Shown: positions 9,865 to 18,973 of the stretch, one piece after another | Layout of the letters: each line of letters starts with the position of its first letter | Numbering within the stretch: position 1 is the first letter of the stretch | DNA from: Herbinix sp. | Lineage (GTDB): Bacteria > Bacillota > Clostridia > Lachnospirales > Lachnospiraceae | Reading direction: 5' to 3' | Length of the DNA stretch: 64,000 bases | Assembly: GCA_029238935.1 (NCBI GenBank) | Contig: JAQZBN010000018.1 | Span: forward strand, 58,357 to 122,356 | Made by a program: the position numbers and the translations under genes | The notes under the pieces: generated by a model | Told to the model about the DNA's origin: nothing | Databases searched by the model: none | What the model saw: the letters and a program-made list of their open reading frames with translations, nothing else

Positions 9865-10458
9865 CTATTCTTTTGATCTAATAGCAATATTTTGGAATAG
9901 CTCTTCGGAATAATACCGAACTTCTGTTTCCCGGCTGATATACTTTGGAAGGGTAGATAGATGCTCCCTTTCGATCAAAGTTTTAATCGAACTTCTTGCG
10001 ATATGAAGTATTTCTGATAGGATCTTATCTGTTCTTACTTTAATTTCACATGGATTTCGTATAATAAATTTCCCCTCGGAATTCATAGGTTGATCATTGA
10101 TTAATGCCAATTGATAGCTTATCTGTTCTAAATCAATTTCACATTTATTTTTTGCAAATAATTCTTTTTTCTTTCCATATTCTGTTGCTAACCCCTGATC
10201 ATTGCTTAAAAACCTTTGATACTCTTCTTTATTAAGATCAGAGGATTTTATCCGCTCATAGATTGTTAGATTATAGGTATGTTTACATTTTTCACATTGA
10301 TAGATAATCCAAACATCCAATTGATTTCCATTTGCATTCACTCTAAAATTATTTGTATTGATATAGGTACTCTTACAGCCGCACTTTGGACAATTTCTGA
10401 TTATTTTATAGGACCCAACCGGCTTTATTACATATTCTATCTTCTTCCAACAGCTCAT
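9865..10458 (-). CDS. DUF1062-family zinc-ribbon protein
   Basis: The 197-residue product starts MSCWKKIEYVIKPVG. I chose the ATG at 10458 because GAGGAG lies eight bases upstream; a TTG fifteen bases earlier is in frame but overlaps that ribosome-binding site. Two CxxC pairs (CPKCGCKST and CEKCKHTYNL) about 30 residues apart look like a zinc ribbon, and the remainder is a helical segment with many charged residues. The order of features matches DUF1062, a family of unknown function found in Firmicutes and often encoded alone. The far C-terminus (ILSEILHIARSSIKTLIERE) could contain an HTH, so a regulatory role is possible but unproven. Confidence 0.8.
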   Translation of the reverse strand: MSCWKKIEYVIKPVGSYKIIRNCPKCGCKSTYINTNNFRVNANGNQLDVWIIYQCEKCKHTYNLTIYERIKSSDLNKEEYQRFLSNDQGLATEYGKKKELFAKNKCEIDLEQISYQLALINDQPMNSEGKFIIRNPCEIKVRTDKILSEILHIARSSIKTLIEREHLSTLPKYISRETEVRYYSEELFQNIAIRSKE

Positions 10459-10489
10459 TTTGCATCTCCTCAAAATTAATTAGGAATCT

Positions 10490-10533
10490 GCAAAGGCTAT
10501 TACCTATTATTCTTTATTTGCAATAGCCTTTGC
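10490..10533. repeat. Inverted repeat upstream of the DUF1062 gene
   Basis: GCAAAGGCTATT at 10490-10501 pairs perfectly with AATAGCCTTTGC at 10522-10533. It lies in the leader or promoter region of the minus-strand DUF1062 gene and upstream of the plus-strand sigma promoter. It could be an operator or a 5'-UTR stem. No T tract supports a terminator on the minus strand. Confidence 0.5.
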
Positions 10534-10680
10534 TATGCAAAATAAACGGGTGTACACATAAAACGTTCCTCCTGAACTACTATTTTAATGTTCATTACTG
10601 ACTTAACTATTATAGCTGAAGCATCATTCAGTAACTACCTTAAGTTTATTTATAAGTAAACATGAGCAAAAAGTTTTTAT

Positions 10681-10710
10681 TTACCCTTTTTGGGAAGGTT
10701 ATGTTATACT
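10681..10710 (+). promoter_or_regulatory. Probable promoter of the sigma/anti-sigma gene
   Basis: TTACCC at 10681-10686 and an extended -10 TGTTATACT (TATACT at 10705-10710) are separated by 18 bases. Transcription from here would start around 10718, so an upstream TTG at 10690 cannot be the translation start of the following gene. Confidence 0.5.
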
Positions 10711-10827
10711 TTATCGAATATCAAATTTTCTTTAATTATAAATAATATCTTTGAACCTTTTTCATTTAAGCTTGTTAATATTAGTGTATACAATCAGTCC
10801 GGACAAGTACTACAGGAGGTGATAGTA

Positions 10828-12024
10828 ATTAAAGATACTTTTGATAAAGAAGATATTGTCCAAGAAATCTTCTTTAAGGCATTCCGAGCTTATGAGAACT
10901 ATATGGAGGAAGGTAAAATAAAACACTGGTTAATGCGTATCACACATAATACTCTCTGTAATTATTTTTCTTCTCAGTCTAGCAATTTACATTCTACCAC
11001 TCTTGATTATGTTTCAGATGACACTATAACATTTGATAATCAGATCCATGTTAATTCTCCGGAAGATATTTATCTTCAGAAAGAAACCATAAAAGAGATT
11101 CTCGCAATCGTATATCAATTAACAGATAAGCAAAGAGAGGTGTTTCATTATAGATTTGTCCAACAGTATTCTGAGACAGAAATTTCAAATCTTATGGGAA
11201 TTCCAAAAGGTAGTGTAAAAAGCAATACTCATTATGCAATATCAAAAATACAGAATAAGTTAGGTATCTCGAAAAAAAATGAAAAAAGGAGCAATGTAAT
11301 GATGAAATGTAGTGAAGTTTATGAATATTTATTTGTGTATGCAAATAACACATTCAAATCCGAGAAGATCGAGCAAATTAAAGAACATCTAAATACCTGT
11401 GAAGAGTGCAATCATATTGTTACAGCTTTAAGATCACTCATTCCTAAAATGACCCACAGTTTTCCTGATGAAAAATCTCATTATTTGATCAATTTCCCTT
11501 TAATCAATCTAACGTATTGCGGTTGTTCATTTCAAATGAAAAACATAACAAAATTAAATCAATTTCTGAAAGAATCAAACGGATTGATTCCTGAGAATGA
11601 GACTTGGTTTTCCAGTGGCTTTAGTAACCATAACAAGCTTCTTTCTATGTTTGATGATGATGGTAATCGGATTGAATTTACTGTATATTCTGAAGATACA
11701 GCTCACTATAGAATTAAAGCTACCAAGGTAATTAGTGTAAGTTCTCATATGTGGCTTCATCAGGTTGTGCTGGATAGTTCCGATGCCTTTTCTGCTAAAA
11801 AATCGATTGAAGCACCTAATCTATACTATGGTTCAATGCATAACTTACTTGGTTCGAATGCAAAATCCGCTTTATATCAAGCAATTCCTCGGGATGCTGA
11901 GAATATCCGGATTAAGCGCGGAAATGGAGTGTTCGATTGCGGCCCGTATCAATTTGCTTATGTTGACCGTTATGTAACTGAGGAAGAACGTATTTCCCTA
12001 GACTATTCGTATTTATTAAATTAA
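10828..12024 (+). CDS. Truncated ECF-type sigma factor fused in frame to a zf-HC2-type anti-sigma domain
   Basis: The sigma part has late region 2 (KEDIVQEIFFKAFRAYENY, KHWLMRITHNTLCNYF) and region 4 (IVYQLTDKQREVFHYRFVQQ, EISNLMGIPKGSVKSNTHYA). About 25 residues of region 2.1 that normally precede it are absent. A perfect AGGAGGTGAT ribosome-binding site ends at 10823, but the codon at the right distance (10828) is ATT, not ATG. The frame is open upstream without a better start. After GISKK the frame runs through eight A residues and six further A residues into MMKCSEVYEYLFVYANN and HLNTCEECNHIV, a zinc-finger anti-sigma motif (H-x3-C-x2-C). This second part has its own AAAGGAGC site and ATGATG at 11299. 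One extra A would end sigma at TGA and restore two genes. The last 180 residues are unknown. The gene looks partly degraded. Confidence 0.65.
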   Translation: MKDTFDKEDIVQEIFFKAFRAYENYMEEGKIKHWLMRITHNTLCNYFSSQSSNLHSTTLDYVSDDTITFDNQIHVNSPEDIYLQKETIKEILAIVYQLTDKQREVFHYRFVQQYSETEISNLMGIPKGSVKSNTHYAISKIQNKLGISKKNEKRSNVMMKCSEVYEYLFVYANNTFKSEKIEQIKEHLNTCEECNHIVTALRSLIPKMTHSFPDEKSHYLINFPLINLTYCGCSFQMKNITKLNQFLKESNGLIPENETWFSSGFSNHNKLLSMFDDDGNRIEFTVYSEDTAHYRIKATKVISVSSHMWLHQVVLDSSDAFSAKKSIEAPNLYYGSMHNLLGSNAKSALYQAIPRDAENIRIKRGNGVFDCGPYQFAYVDRYVTEEERISLDYSYLLN

Positions 12025-12190
12025 ATCTATTTATTTCCTGTGTTAACTTCCATTCATCTTTAATAAGATAAATGCTATATAAATATTTCGTATACTTTTT
12101 TTACCATATAATTCAACCAAGTCAAACATCAGCATGAGCAAATCCACTTCCCTTGCATATAATGAACCAAGGAATACTATGGGTGATTAT

Positions 12191-12451
12191 ATGCGTATAT
12201 GTGAGTTAAGAGAAAAAGAAGTCATTAACTGCAGAGATTGTGAACGCTTAGGGTACGTGTGTGATATTGAGTTTGATATCTGCACCGGTAAGATTACACA
12301 TATCATTGTTCCTGGCCCATGTAAGATATGGGGAATCTTAGGCAGAGACTCTGAATATGTCATAGATGTTTGTTGTATTAAGCAGATTGGTATTGATGTG
12401 ATCCTGGTGGATGTAGATTTAGAATGCTGTTATGTTAAATGTAAAATCTAA
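12191..12451 (+). CDS. YlmC/YmxH-family PRC-barrel sporulation-type protein
   Basis: This 86-residue protein reads MRICELREKEVINCRDCERL, then GYVCDIEFDICTGKITHIIVP and a hydrophobic C-terminus. It matches the YlmC/YmxH family, small PRC-barrel proteins of spore-formers that are often expressed by sporulation sigma factors and whose exact role is unclear. The ATG at 12191 is chosen because the family begins at MRICELRE and a GGGTGAT sequence lies at the right distance. Two in-frame ATGs further upstream (12134 and 12179) would add unrelated residues. Its presence supports a spore-forming organism. It is followed by a loose inverted repeat (12456-12519) that may end the transcript. Confidence 0.82.
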   Translation: MRICELREKEVINCRDCERLGYVCDIEFDICTGKITHIIVPGPCKIWGILGRDSEYVIDVCCIKQIGIDVILVDVDLECCYVKCKI

Positions 12452-12547
12452 TCAGGACATGAAAAATATAGAATACCTGTATCTTCTCTCATGGTTTCGA
12501 AGATGTACTCCCTCATGTCATATTTCGTGGAATTTGTAATAATTTTC

Positions 12548-12576
12548 TTGACCGAATGTAAAATCTTAAATATAAT
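12548..12576 (+). promoter_or_regulatory. Promoter of nrdR
   Basis: TTGACC (12548-12553) and TATAAT (12571-12576) are separated by exactly 17 bases, a near-consensus housekeeping promoter about 80 bases upstream of the nrdR start. Confidence 0.75.
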
Positions 12577-12656
12577 CTTATTATATGAAATATTTTGATT
12601 TTACTATAAGATAACGCGTCAGCATCAGATTGTACGATTAATAGGAGGGTAATACA

Positions 12657-13106
12657 ATGAAATGTCCTTTCTGCAGTAAGGAAAACACAAGGGTAATTGA
12701 TTCAAGGCCAGCGGATGATAACAATTCCATTCGAAGAAGACGTCAATGCGACGAATGCAATAGAAGATTTACAACCTATGAGAAGGTGGAAACCATTCCC
12801 TTAGTTGTAATAAAGAAAGATAACAATCGTGAACCATATGACCGTGCTAAAATTGAATCCGGTGTATTTCGTTCCTGTCACAAAAGGCCTATTTCAGTTG
12901 ATCAGATTACTGCTCTCGTGGACGAGGTTGAAACCATTATCTTTAACCGTGAAGACAAAGAAATTCCAAGTCATATTATCGGTGAGATTTTGATGGATAA
13001 ATTAAAAGATTTAGATCCGGTTGCTTATGTAAGATTTGCATCCGTATATCGGGAATTTAAAGATGTGAATACCTTTATGGATGAATTAAAAAAGATCCTT
13101 GAATAA
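12657..13106 (+). CDS. nrdR: Transcriptional repressor NrdR
   Basis: NrdR represses ribonucleotide reductase genes in response to dATP/ATP. The 149-residue length is typical. It begins MKCPFCSKENTRVIDSR and has the zinc ribbon C3/C6/C31/C34 with the RRRRQC segment used for DNA binding. An ATP-cone domain follows from about residue 49 (VVIKKDNNREPYDRAKIE). The start follows an AGGAGGG site. A near-consensus promoter and a downstream hairpin with six T residues show that the gene is transcribed alone. No ribonucleotide reductase gene lies in this window. Confidence 0.96.
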   Translation: MKCPFCSKENTRVIDSRPADDNNSIRRRRQCDECNRRFTTYEKVETIPLVVIKKDNNREPYDRAKIESGVFRSCHKRPISVDQITALVDEVETIIFNREDKEIPSHIIGEILMDKLKDLDPVAYVRFASVYREFKDVNTFMDELKKILE

Positions 13107-13128
13107 TTAAATTAAGCTTACTTTATTA

Positions 13129-13183
13129 GAAACCATTTGGCAGTGTTAAATCATATTTTGATACTCCAAAGGGTTTCTTTTTT
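13129..13183 (+). terminator. Rho-independent terminator of nrdR
   Basis: GAAACCATTTGG pairs with CCAAAGGGTTTC with one mismatch and is followed by six T residues. It starts 23 bases after the nrdR stop codon. Confidence 0.85.
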
Positions 13184-13330
13184 GTACTTAGCTCCATATC
13201 AACCATCAGTTGAAAGATTTAACTGATAAGTTATTGAATAATCTTCCAGCTACCTTTATACTATCACTAGAAGCTTCGGAAAAACCATAAATTAACAAGT
13301 ACGATTGAAACGTACGGATAGGAGTATTGG

Positions 13331-14149
13331 ATGGAATTTGATGAAAATATAAAAAATAATATTCAAAGATTACGAAAAGAACGGAATGTAACTCAGGAGG
13401 TTCTTGCTGCTGCTCTAGAAATCAGTGTGCAGGCAGTATCAAAATGGGAAACCGGCTCCTCCCTGCCTGATATTTTGCAATTACCAAGAATAGCACGTTT
13501 TTTTGGAGTTACCATTGATTATCTATTTCACAGCACAGGAAATGAAGCCGCTCTATTGCATAATGAATTACCTCAGGATGATGTTCTTAGAATTATGCAA
13601 TTTCGCGGTAATCAAATGCTTGGTTCTGATCTCTGGGAAAAGGATAAAGCGATTACATTAAAGCTGCCGGAATTTAAACATAGTGATGAAACAAAGATTG
13701 ATCTATCCGTTGAGATATGGGGTAATGCAAATATTGAAGGTGATATCGGAGGATACGTCCAAAGTAATGGAGGTGTCAACTGCGGCAATATTGGTAGTTA
13801 TGTCGAATGTGACGGAGGCGTCAACTGTGGTAATGTTGGAAGTTACATCGATTGCGATGGTGGCGTCAACTGTGGTAATATTAGCGGTTATCTTGAATGT
13901 GATGGTGGCGTTAATTGCGGTAATATCGGTCAATATCTCGAATGTGATGGTGCTGTTAACTGCGGCAATATCGGAGGTAATGTCGAATGTGATGGAGACG
14001 TAAATTGTGGTGATATCACAGGTAGTGTAGAATGTGGAGGCGATCTGTCCTGCAATAATATATTAAGTGATGTAGAATGTGAAGGGGATATTCAATGTTC
14101 TACAATCCAGGGTAATGTTACTTGCGAGGGAGATATCATCTATAAATAA
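13331..14149 (+). CDS. XRE-family HTH regulator with Cys-rich 15-residue tandem repeats
   Basis: The first 70 residues are a typical XRE helix-turn-helix (NIQRLRKERNVTQEVLAAAL, VQAVSKWETGSSLPDILQLP). After a linker of about 60 residues, from about residue 130, the protein becomes a string of repeats with the pattern VNCGNIGxYxECDGG. At least eight 15-residue units follow each other, each with Cys at positions 3 and 12, and the last units degenerate. The regular valine/isoleucine spacing and glycine turns predict a right-handed beta-solenoid like that of bactofilins or polymer-forming proteins, with cysteines stacked in ladders. That suggests oligomerisation, or metal, disulfide or redox sensing, coupled to DNA binding. 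Target genes are unknown. The ATG follows GATAGGAG. A strong terminator closes the gene. Confidence 0.85.
   Translation: MEFDENIKNNIQRLRKERNVTQEVLAAALEISVQAVSKWETGSSLPDILQLPRIARFFGVTIDYLFHSTGNEAALLHNELPQDDVLRIMQFRGNQMLGSDLWEKDKAITLKLPEFKHSDETKIDLSVEIWGNANIEGDIGGYVQSNGGVNCGNIGSYVECDGGVNCGNVGSYIDCDGGVNCGNISGYLECDGGVNCGNIGQYLECDGAVNCGNIGGNVECDGDVNCGDITGSVECGGDLSCNNILSDVECEGDIQCSTIQGNVTCEGDIIYK
13774..14133 (+). repeat. Eight 45-bp coding tandem repeats
   Basis: The DNA repeats with a 45-base period that matches the 15-residue protein repeat, beginning with units such as GTCAACTGCGGCAATATTGG. The first five units are nearly identical and the last three diverge. This is a recently expanded coding repeat, not a CRISPR array. 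Confidence 0.9.
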
Positions 14150-14156
14150 ACATCCA

Positions 14157-14202
14157 GGAAGGGGTAATGCTCCTAGTGATCATGAGCAGCATTACCCCTT
14201 CC
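14157..14202. terminator. Bidirectional terminator between convergent genes
   Basis: GGAAGGGGTAATGCT pairs perfectly with AGCATTACCCCTTCC, forming a 15-bp stem between the repeat-containing regulator and the convergent zinc-ribbon gene. Confidence 0.85.
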
Positions 14203-14227
14203 TTCTTAATCATTTAATCAACTTAAT

Positions 14228-14605
14228 TTATGAAATCCTACTACCGCACTTCGGACAATACTCAAAATCACCTTGTAACGGATAACCGCAATTTCTGCAG
14301 GAGGGCTGATGATATCCATAAAAGCCTGTCTTAACTTCCTTTAACTCCTCTTCTTTCATTACCACTTGCTCCCCTTTTGCAATGCGCTTACCAAGGATAA
14401 GATCTATTTCGTAGGTTGTTTTACAACAGCTGCTTTTTACATAATAATGTTTATTCCACCGAAAGATTGGAATAAAAAAGAAACTAAAATACATATAGGT
14501 CATAATTACTTCCAGCCTGCCAAATTGCCCACAACGGGAACAAAGAATGGTCTGTACAAAATCAATTTTTTTCTCTCCGGTTGATATTCCCATGATAAAA
14601 AACAT
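14228..14605 (-). CDS. Small zinc-ribbon protein of unknown function
   Basis: The 125-residue product has two zinc-ribbon elements, an N-terminal CSRCG near residue 22 paired with CC at about 60, and a C-terminal double CxxC (CRNCGYPLQGDFEYCPKCGS). A hydrophobic aromatic stretch (MTYMYFSFFFIPIFRW) lies between them and may contact the membrane. Proteins of this build occur widely in Lachnospiraceae without a defined role. AGGTGAT lies before the ATG at 14605, supporting this start. It converges on the repeat-containing regulator and shares its terminator. Confidence 0.75.
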   Translation of the reverse strand: MFFIMGISTGEKKIDFVQTILCSRCGQFGRLEVIMTYMYFSFFFIPIFRWNKHYYVKSSCCKTTYEIDLILGKRIAKGEQVVMKEEELKEVKTGFYGYHQPSCRNCGYPLQGDFEYCPKCGSRIS

Positions 14606-14795
14606 ACAATCACCTATTTAGAAGATGCATTCTAAAGAATGCTATCGTTTCCTTATCTATCTTTCTATAAAATTTTCTTTATTATAACATATCAATAAAT
14701 GCGATTCTATAGAAGCCGTCTATTTCTTATTATTGGGATCTCTTGTTATTCGGAGATCTTTCCTTTTATTTTTTTATCATTCGAAATATATTTCT

Positions 14796-14840
14796 TATAT
14801 CAAATATAACAGTTTAACCCAAAAACTTATATTTGATATA
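14796..14840. repeat. Inverted repeat upstream of the ROK kinase gene
   Basis: TATATCAAATATA at 14796-14808 is repeated in perfect inverted orientation at 14828-14840. A second short palindrome (AGCTCAT...ATGAGCT, 14932-14949) lies closer to the gene. In a 386-bp AT-rich gap between divergent genes these are candidate operators or leader structures. Nothing else is recognised there. Confidence 0.45.
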
Positions 14841-14991
14841 TAAATTACATATACTTTACTCATAATATTACAGTTTATTAAAATAAGTACTATATTTTTT
14901 TTCATTTATCAGTTAAAATAGGAACGAAGAAAGCTCATTAGTATGAGCTAGTATAAAAAGCATATGGATTAAGCAATGGAGGTATAACAAT

Positions 14992-15864
14992 ATGTTATTT
15001 GGCGCACTTGAAGCAGGCGGTACAAAAATGGTACTTGCTATCGGTAATGAAAATGGAGAAATTCTGGAACAAACATCTATTCCAACTGAAGATCCTTCTG
15101 TCACTATCCCAAAAATAATTACATATTTTAAAGACAAGAAGATTGAAGCCTTAGGAATTGGATCCTTTGGTCCAATTGATCTTGATAAAGCATCAAAAAC
15201 CTATGGATACATTACTTCTACCCCGAAACTTGCCTGGGCAAATTATGATATCGTAGGCAATATCCAAAAGGAACTGAATATTCCGGTTGGATTTGATACT
15301 GATGTGAACGCTTCTGCTTTAGGAGAAGCAACTTGGGGAAGTACCAAAGATGTAGCATCTAGCATCTACATTACCATTGGTACCGGAATCGGTGTTGGTG
15401 TTTACCAGAACGGTTCCTTACTTCATGGAATGCTTCATCCGGAAGCAGGTCATATTCTATTAAGTAAGCATCCCGAGGATCATTTTGAAGGAGTTTGCCC
15501 TTACCATCCAAATTGTATGGAAGGCCTAGCATCCGGTCCCTCCATTGAAAAACGCTGGGGTAAAAAAGCATATGAATTAAAAGATCAGACCGAAGTATGG
15601 GAAATGGAGGCATTTTATATTGCTCAGGGTCTCGTAAGCTATATCTTTACTCTTTCACCTCACAGAATTGTACTAGGTGGGGGTGTTATGCATCAGGAGC
15701 AGCTCTTCCCTCTGATCAGACAAAAGGTAAAGGAACTCATTAATGGTTATGTATGTACTTCTCAGTTAAATGACATGGATCATTACATTGTACCTGCTTC
15801 CCTCATGGATAACCAGGGTATCATGGGATGTATCCAATTAGCTAAAAACGAATTACAGGCCTAG
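14992..15864 (+). CDS. ROK-family fructokinase/sugar kinase
   Basis: The 290-residue protein begins FGALEAGGTKMVLA, an ATP-binding phosphate-1 motif of ROK kinases, and has the catalytic Asp104 in FDTDVNASALGE. The glycine-rich TIGTGIGVGV and the zinc-site segment with H-x-C-x2-H-x4-C (GVCPYHPNCMEG) are typical of the ROK subgroup that includes bacterial fructokinases (YdhR/ScrK type). It would phosphorylate fructose, or possibly mannose or glucose, in the cytoplasm. Its length equals that of the known Bacillus enzyme. The start follows ATGGAGGT. It is a single gene ended by a strong hairpin, so which sugar it handles is not shown by its neighbours. Confidence 0.9.
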   Translation: MLFGALEAGGTKMVLAIGNENGEILEQTSIPTEDPSVTIPKIITYFKDKKIEALGIGSFGPIDLDKASKTYGYITSTPKLAWANYDIVGNIQKELNIPVGFDTDVNASALGEATWGSTKDVASSIYITIGTGIGVGVYQNGSLLHGMLHPEAGHILLSKHPEDHFEGVCPYHPNCMEGLASGPSIEKRWGKKAYELKDQTEVWEMEAFYIAQGLVSYIFTLSPHRIVLGGGVMHQEQLFPLIRQKVKELINGYVCTSQLNDMDHYIVPASLMDNQGIMGCIQLAKNELQA

Positions 15865-15941
15865 AGAATCTGCAATATAACAGACATCTGAATGTATAAC
15901 CTATTCAGGTAATGGTATAATGAATACTTAATAAAATAACT

Positions 15942-15994
15942 AATTAAAATAACAGGTACGTAAAGAAAGATTTTACGTACCTGTTATTTTAATT
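15942..15994. terminator. Bidirectional terminator between ROK kinase and aconitase
   Basis: A perfect 23-bp inverted repeat (core AACAGGTACGTAAA and TTTACGTACCTGTT) closes a short loop and is flanked by A and T tracts on both sides. It overlaps the aconitase stop codon and serves both convergent genes. Confidence 0.88.
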
Positions 15995-18767
15995 ATATCG
16001 CTCTTATCTTCTGCCTCAGCACCATTGGAAGAATTCCACCGTGTCGATAATAATCTACTTCTACCTGCGAATCAAATCGAACCCTTACCTGAAATTCCAT
16101 AATAGCACCCTCCTCTTTAATAGCTCTTACCTTAATCCTACCGCGAGGTTTTATGCTGTCATCTATCTGAATTTCAATGATTTCTCGCCCTGTTAAACCA
16201 AGAATTTCAGCTGTTTGACCTTCGATATACTGCAAAGGCAGAATGCCCATCATAACCAGATTGGATCTATGAATTCTCTCATAGCTTTCTGCGATCACTG
16301 CTTTTACGCCTAACAGACTTGGCCCTTTGGCTGCCCAGTCTCTAGAGGAGCCCATTCCGTAATCCTTACCTGCCAGAACAACAAGACCTACACCATCCTC
16401 TTTATATTTCATACAAGCGTCATAGATTGACATGATCCTATCTTCCGGAAAATAAGTCGTATATCCGCCTTCCGTTCCTGGGGCAAGTAGGTTTCTTATT
16501 CTTATATTTGCAAAGGTACCTCTCATCATCACTTCATGGTTTCCCCTTCTGGCACCATAGGTGTTAAAATCATTCGGATCAACCCCATGTTCTATTAAGT
16601 ATTTCGCTGCCGGGGTACTCTTTCCTATGGAACCCGCCGGCGAGATGTGATCCGTTGTAATGGAATCTCCGAATTTACCGATCACCCGTAGATTGGATAA
16701 CGCTTTTATATGCGTTATCTCCATAGACAACTCGGTGAAATAAGTAGGATTTTGAATATAAGTTGAGGACTCGTCAAAATCATACAACGGCTTCGTATCC
16801 GATGCGATCGCATTCCAGTTTTCATTATTGCTATATACTCCACGGTATTCCTCCACATATAAATCAGCCGTTACACTTTCTTTAATTAGGCAATTAATTT
16901 CATGAGAGGATGGCCAAATGTCTTTTAAATAAATCTTTTTACCATTCGTATCATATCCAATCGGATCTTCATACAAATCAATATCTACGGTACCTGCTAA
17001 GGCATATGCTACGACCAAAAGCGGTGATGCCAGATAATTTGCTTTCACCAGGGAATGAATTCTTCCTTCAAAATTACGATTACCTGATAAAACGGATGAA
17101 ACAAGCAGATCATTTTCGGTTATGGCAGAGGTAATCTCAGGAAGCAATGGCCCTGAATTACCGATACAAGTTGCACATCCATATCCTACAGTCTGAAATC
17201 CCAATTCATCGAAGTAATTCTGAAGCCCAGCTTTCTTAAGATAAGCTGTAACCACTTTTGAACCAGGTGCAAGTGAGGTTTTCACATGAGCCGGTACTTT
17301 TAGTCCCTTTTCCACAGCATTTTTAGCAAGTAAACCAGCACCTAGCATTACATACGGATTGGATGTATTGGTACAAGAGGTAATGGAAGCAATGACCACA
17401 GCTCCGGTTCTCATGACACTTCTTCTACCGTCCGGTAATCTCACTTCGACTTCTTTCTGAAATTCTTCCTTGGGCAGGCCATGACCTTGGTTTCCCATAG
17501 TAGCAGTAACAGAAGTTTCAAATTCTCTCTTCATTAAGGTTAGGGGAATGAGATCTTGTGGTCTCTTGGGCCCTGATAAACTTGTTTCCACTGTTGCAAG
17601 ATCCAGTTCAATGACCTGAGAATAAATGATATCCTGTTGCTCATAACTATGAAACATACCATTCTTTCGCAGATAAGTTTCCACCAGTTCAATCTGTTCC
17701 TCCGACCTTCCGGTCAAACGTAAATATTGAAGCGTCTCTTCATCCACCGGAAAAAATCCACAGGTAGCTCCATATTCCGGAGCCATATTCGCAACCGTTG
17801 CTCTGTCAGCCAGGGATAACGTTGCGACCCCTTCACCATAGAACTCTACAAATTTTCCCACAACACCTCTGGATCTTAAAAGCTTTGTAACTCTTAAAGC
17901 AAGATCCGTGGCGGTAACTCCTACCGGCAGAGTACCATTTATACGTACACCTATCACTTCAGGAACTGGAAAAAAAGATGGTTGACCAAGCATCCCTGCT
18001 TCTGCTTCTATTCCGCCAACACCCCAACCAAGGACGCCCAGTCCATTGATCATCGTAGTGTGTGAATCCGTACCCACTAGGGTATCCGGAAAAGCAAGAA
18101 GATCGCCCTCCTCCTCATTGCATCTTACGATTTGTGCCAGATATTCTAAGTTTACCTGATGTACGATGCCGGTAGCCGGTGGAACTACATTAAAATTATG
18201 AAATGCACCCTTCGCCCAATTTAAGAATTGATACCGTTCGATGTTTCGTTCAAATTCCAGATCCATATTTTCATATAAAGCTTTTTCGCTTCCATAACAG
18301 TCCACTTGAACAGAATGATCGATGATCAGATCTACTGGGACCTCCGGGTTGATTTTCTCCAAATAGCTATGCTGAAACGCTTTTTCTTTCGTATTACTAA
18401 ACAATGGTGAATGGAGGTCTGGGGAATTTGTAAGTACGTATTCTCTCATAGCCTCCCTCATGGAAGCAAGATCCACTACCGCAGGAACTCCGGTAAAGTC
18501 CTGCAGGATAACTCTAGCCGGTTTAAACGGAACCTCTGCCTGATCAAATTTCATTGCTGCCCAGTTCGCTAAATCCTTAATATGCTCCGAGGTAATACTA
18601 TACTCATCACACTGTCTGACCACAGCTTCCAGTAGTATCTTTATGGTGTAAGGCAGCCGATGGATTTCAAATCCGTAATCACTCAAAGCTTCAATATCAT
18701 AATAATGGTAGTTCTTTCCTTGAAGTGTAAATGTTTTTCTAAGTTTTTCTTTACTGAAATGATTCAT
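15993..18767 (-). CDS. acnA: Aconitate hydratase, A type
   Basis: Aconitase interconverts citrate and isocitrate through cis-aconitate with a [4Fe-4S] cluster. The 924-residue protein has the cluster cysteines in [10 protein letters not shown] and [12 protein letters not shown], the substrate loop [20 protein letters not shown], and the swivel domain with [32 protein letters not shown] and [11 protein letters not shown]. This is the AcnA/IRP1 layout, with the swivel domain at the C-terminus. Many anaerobic clostridia have instead the shorter mitochondrial-like enzyme, so the A type is notable. No citrate synthase or isocitrate dehydrogenase gene is adjacent. It is read alone from a 206-bp divergent promoter region shared with the alpha/beta hydrolase. 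Confidence 0.96.
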   Translation of the reverse strand: MNHFSKEKLRKTFTLQGKNYHYYDIEALSDYGFEIHRLPYTIKILLEAVVRQCDEYSITSEHIKDLANWAAMKFDQAEVPFKPARVILQDFTGVPAVVDLASMREAMREYVLTNSPDLHSPLFSNTKEKAFQHSYLEKINPEVPVDLIIDHSVQVDCYGSEKALYENMDLEFERNIERYQFLNWAKGAFHNFNVVPPATGIVHQVNLEYLAQIVRCNEEEGDLLAFPDTLVGTDSHTTMINGLGVLGWGVGGIEAEAGMLGQPSFFPVPEVIGVRINGTLPVGVTATDLALRVTKLLRSRGVVGKFVEFYGEGVATLSLADRATVANMAPEYGATCGFFPVDEETLQYLRLTGRSEEQIELVETYLRKNGMFHSYEQQDIIYSQVIELDLATVETSLSGPKRPQDLIPLTLMKREFETSVTATMGNQGHGLPKEEFQKEVEVRLPDGRRSVMRTGAVVIASITSCTNTSNPYVMLGAGLLAKNAVEKGLKVPAHVKTSLAPGSKVVTAYLKKAGLQNYFDELGFQTVGYGCATCIGNSGPLLPEITSAITENDLLVSSVLSGNRNFEGRIHSLVKANYLASPLLVVAYALAGTVDIDLYEDPIGYDTNGKKIYLKDIWPSSHEINCLIKESVTADLYVEEYRGVYSNNENWNAIASDTKPLYDFDESSTYIQNPTYFTELSMEITHIKALSNLRVIGKFGDSITTDHISPAGSIGKSTPAAKYLIEHGVDPNDFNTYGARRGNHEVMMRGTFANIRIRNLLAPGTEGGYTTYFPEDRIMSIYDACMKYKEDGVGLVVLAGKDYGMGSSRDWAAKGPSLLGVKAVIAESYERIHRSNLVMMGILPLQYIEGQTAEILGLTGREIIEIQIDDSIKPRGRIKVRAIKEEGAIMEFQVRVRFDSQVEVDYYRHGGILPMVLRQKIRAI

Positions 18768-18973
18768 CCGGATTGCTCCTTCTATGTTTTATAATTTTAT
18801 ATAACTATACCTCAAATAGAAAAGAATTACACTCTAATTTCTAAATAATATATAAATTCTACCTATTTGGATATTCCTTCCTTCTGAAAAATGCAAATAC
18901 TAGAGTAAATATTCGCACCCATTTCTTTCATAAGAATAAATTATTAGTAAATGATTAGCAATGAGGTATTATC

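Noticed and set aside
10690..10827. A longer start (TTG at 10690) for the sigma/anti-sigma gene
   Set aside because: The likely -10 box lies inside this extension, the residues do not resemble sigma region 2.1, and the strong ribosome-binding site is at 10814-10823.
12456..12519. Loose inverted repeat after the YmxH-like gene as a riboswitch or firm terminator
   Set aside because: The stem is short and interrupted and no T tract follows; it may be a weak transcript end only.
13683..14003. Open frames on both strands over the repeat region of the XRE regulator
   Set aside because: They arise because a 45-base period has no stop in several frames; they lack ribosome-binding sites and recognisable domains.
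13774..14133. Regular 45-bp repeats resembling a CRISPR array
   Set aside because: The repeats are contiguous, without unique spacers, keep the reading frame and encode a 15-residue protein repeat.
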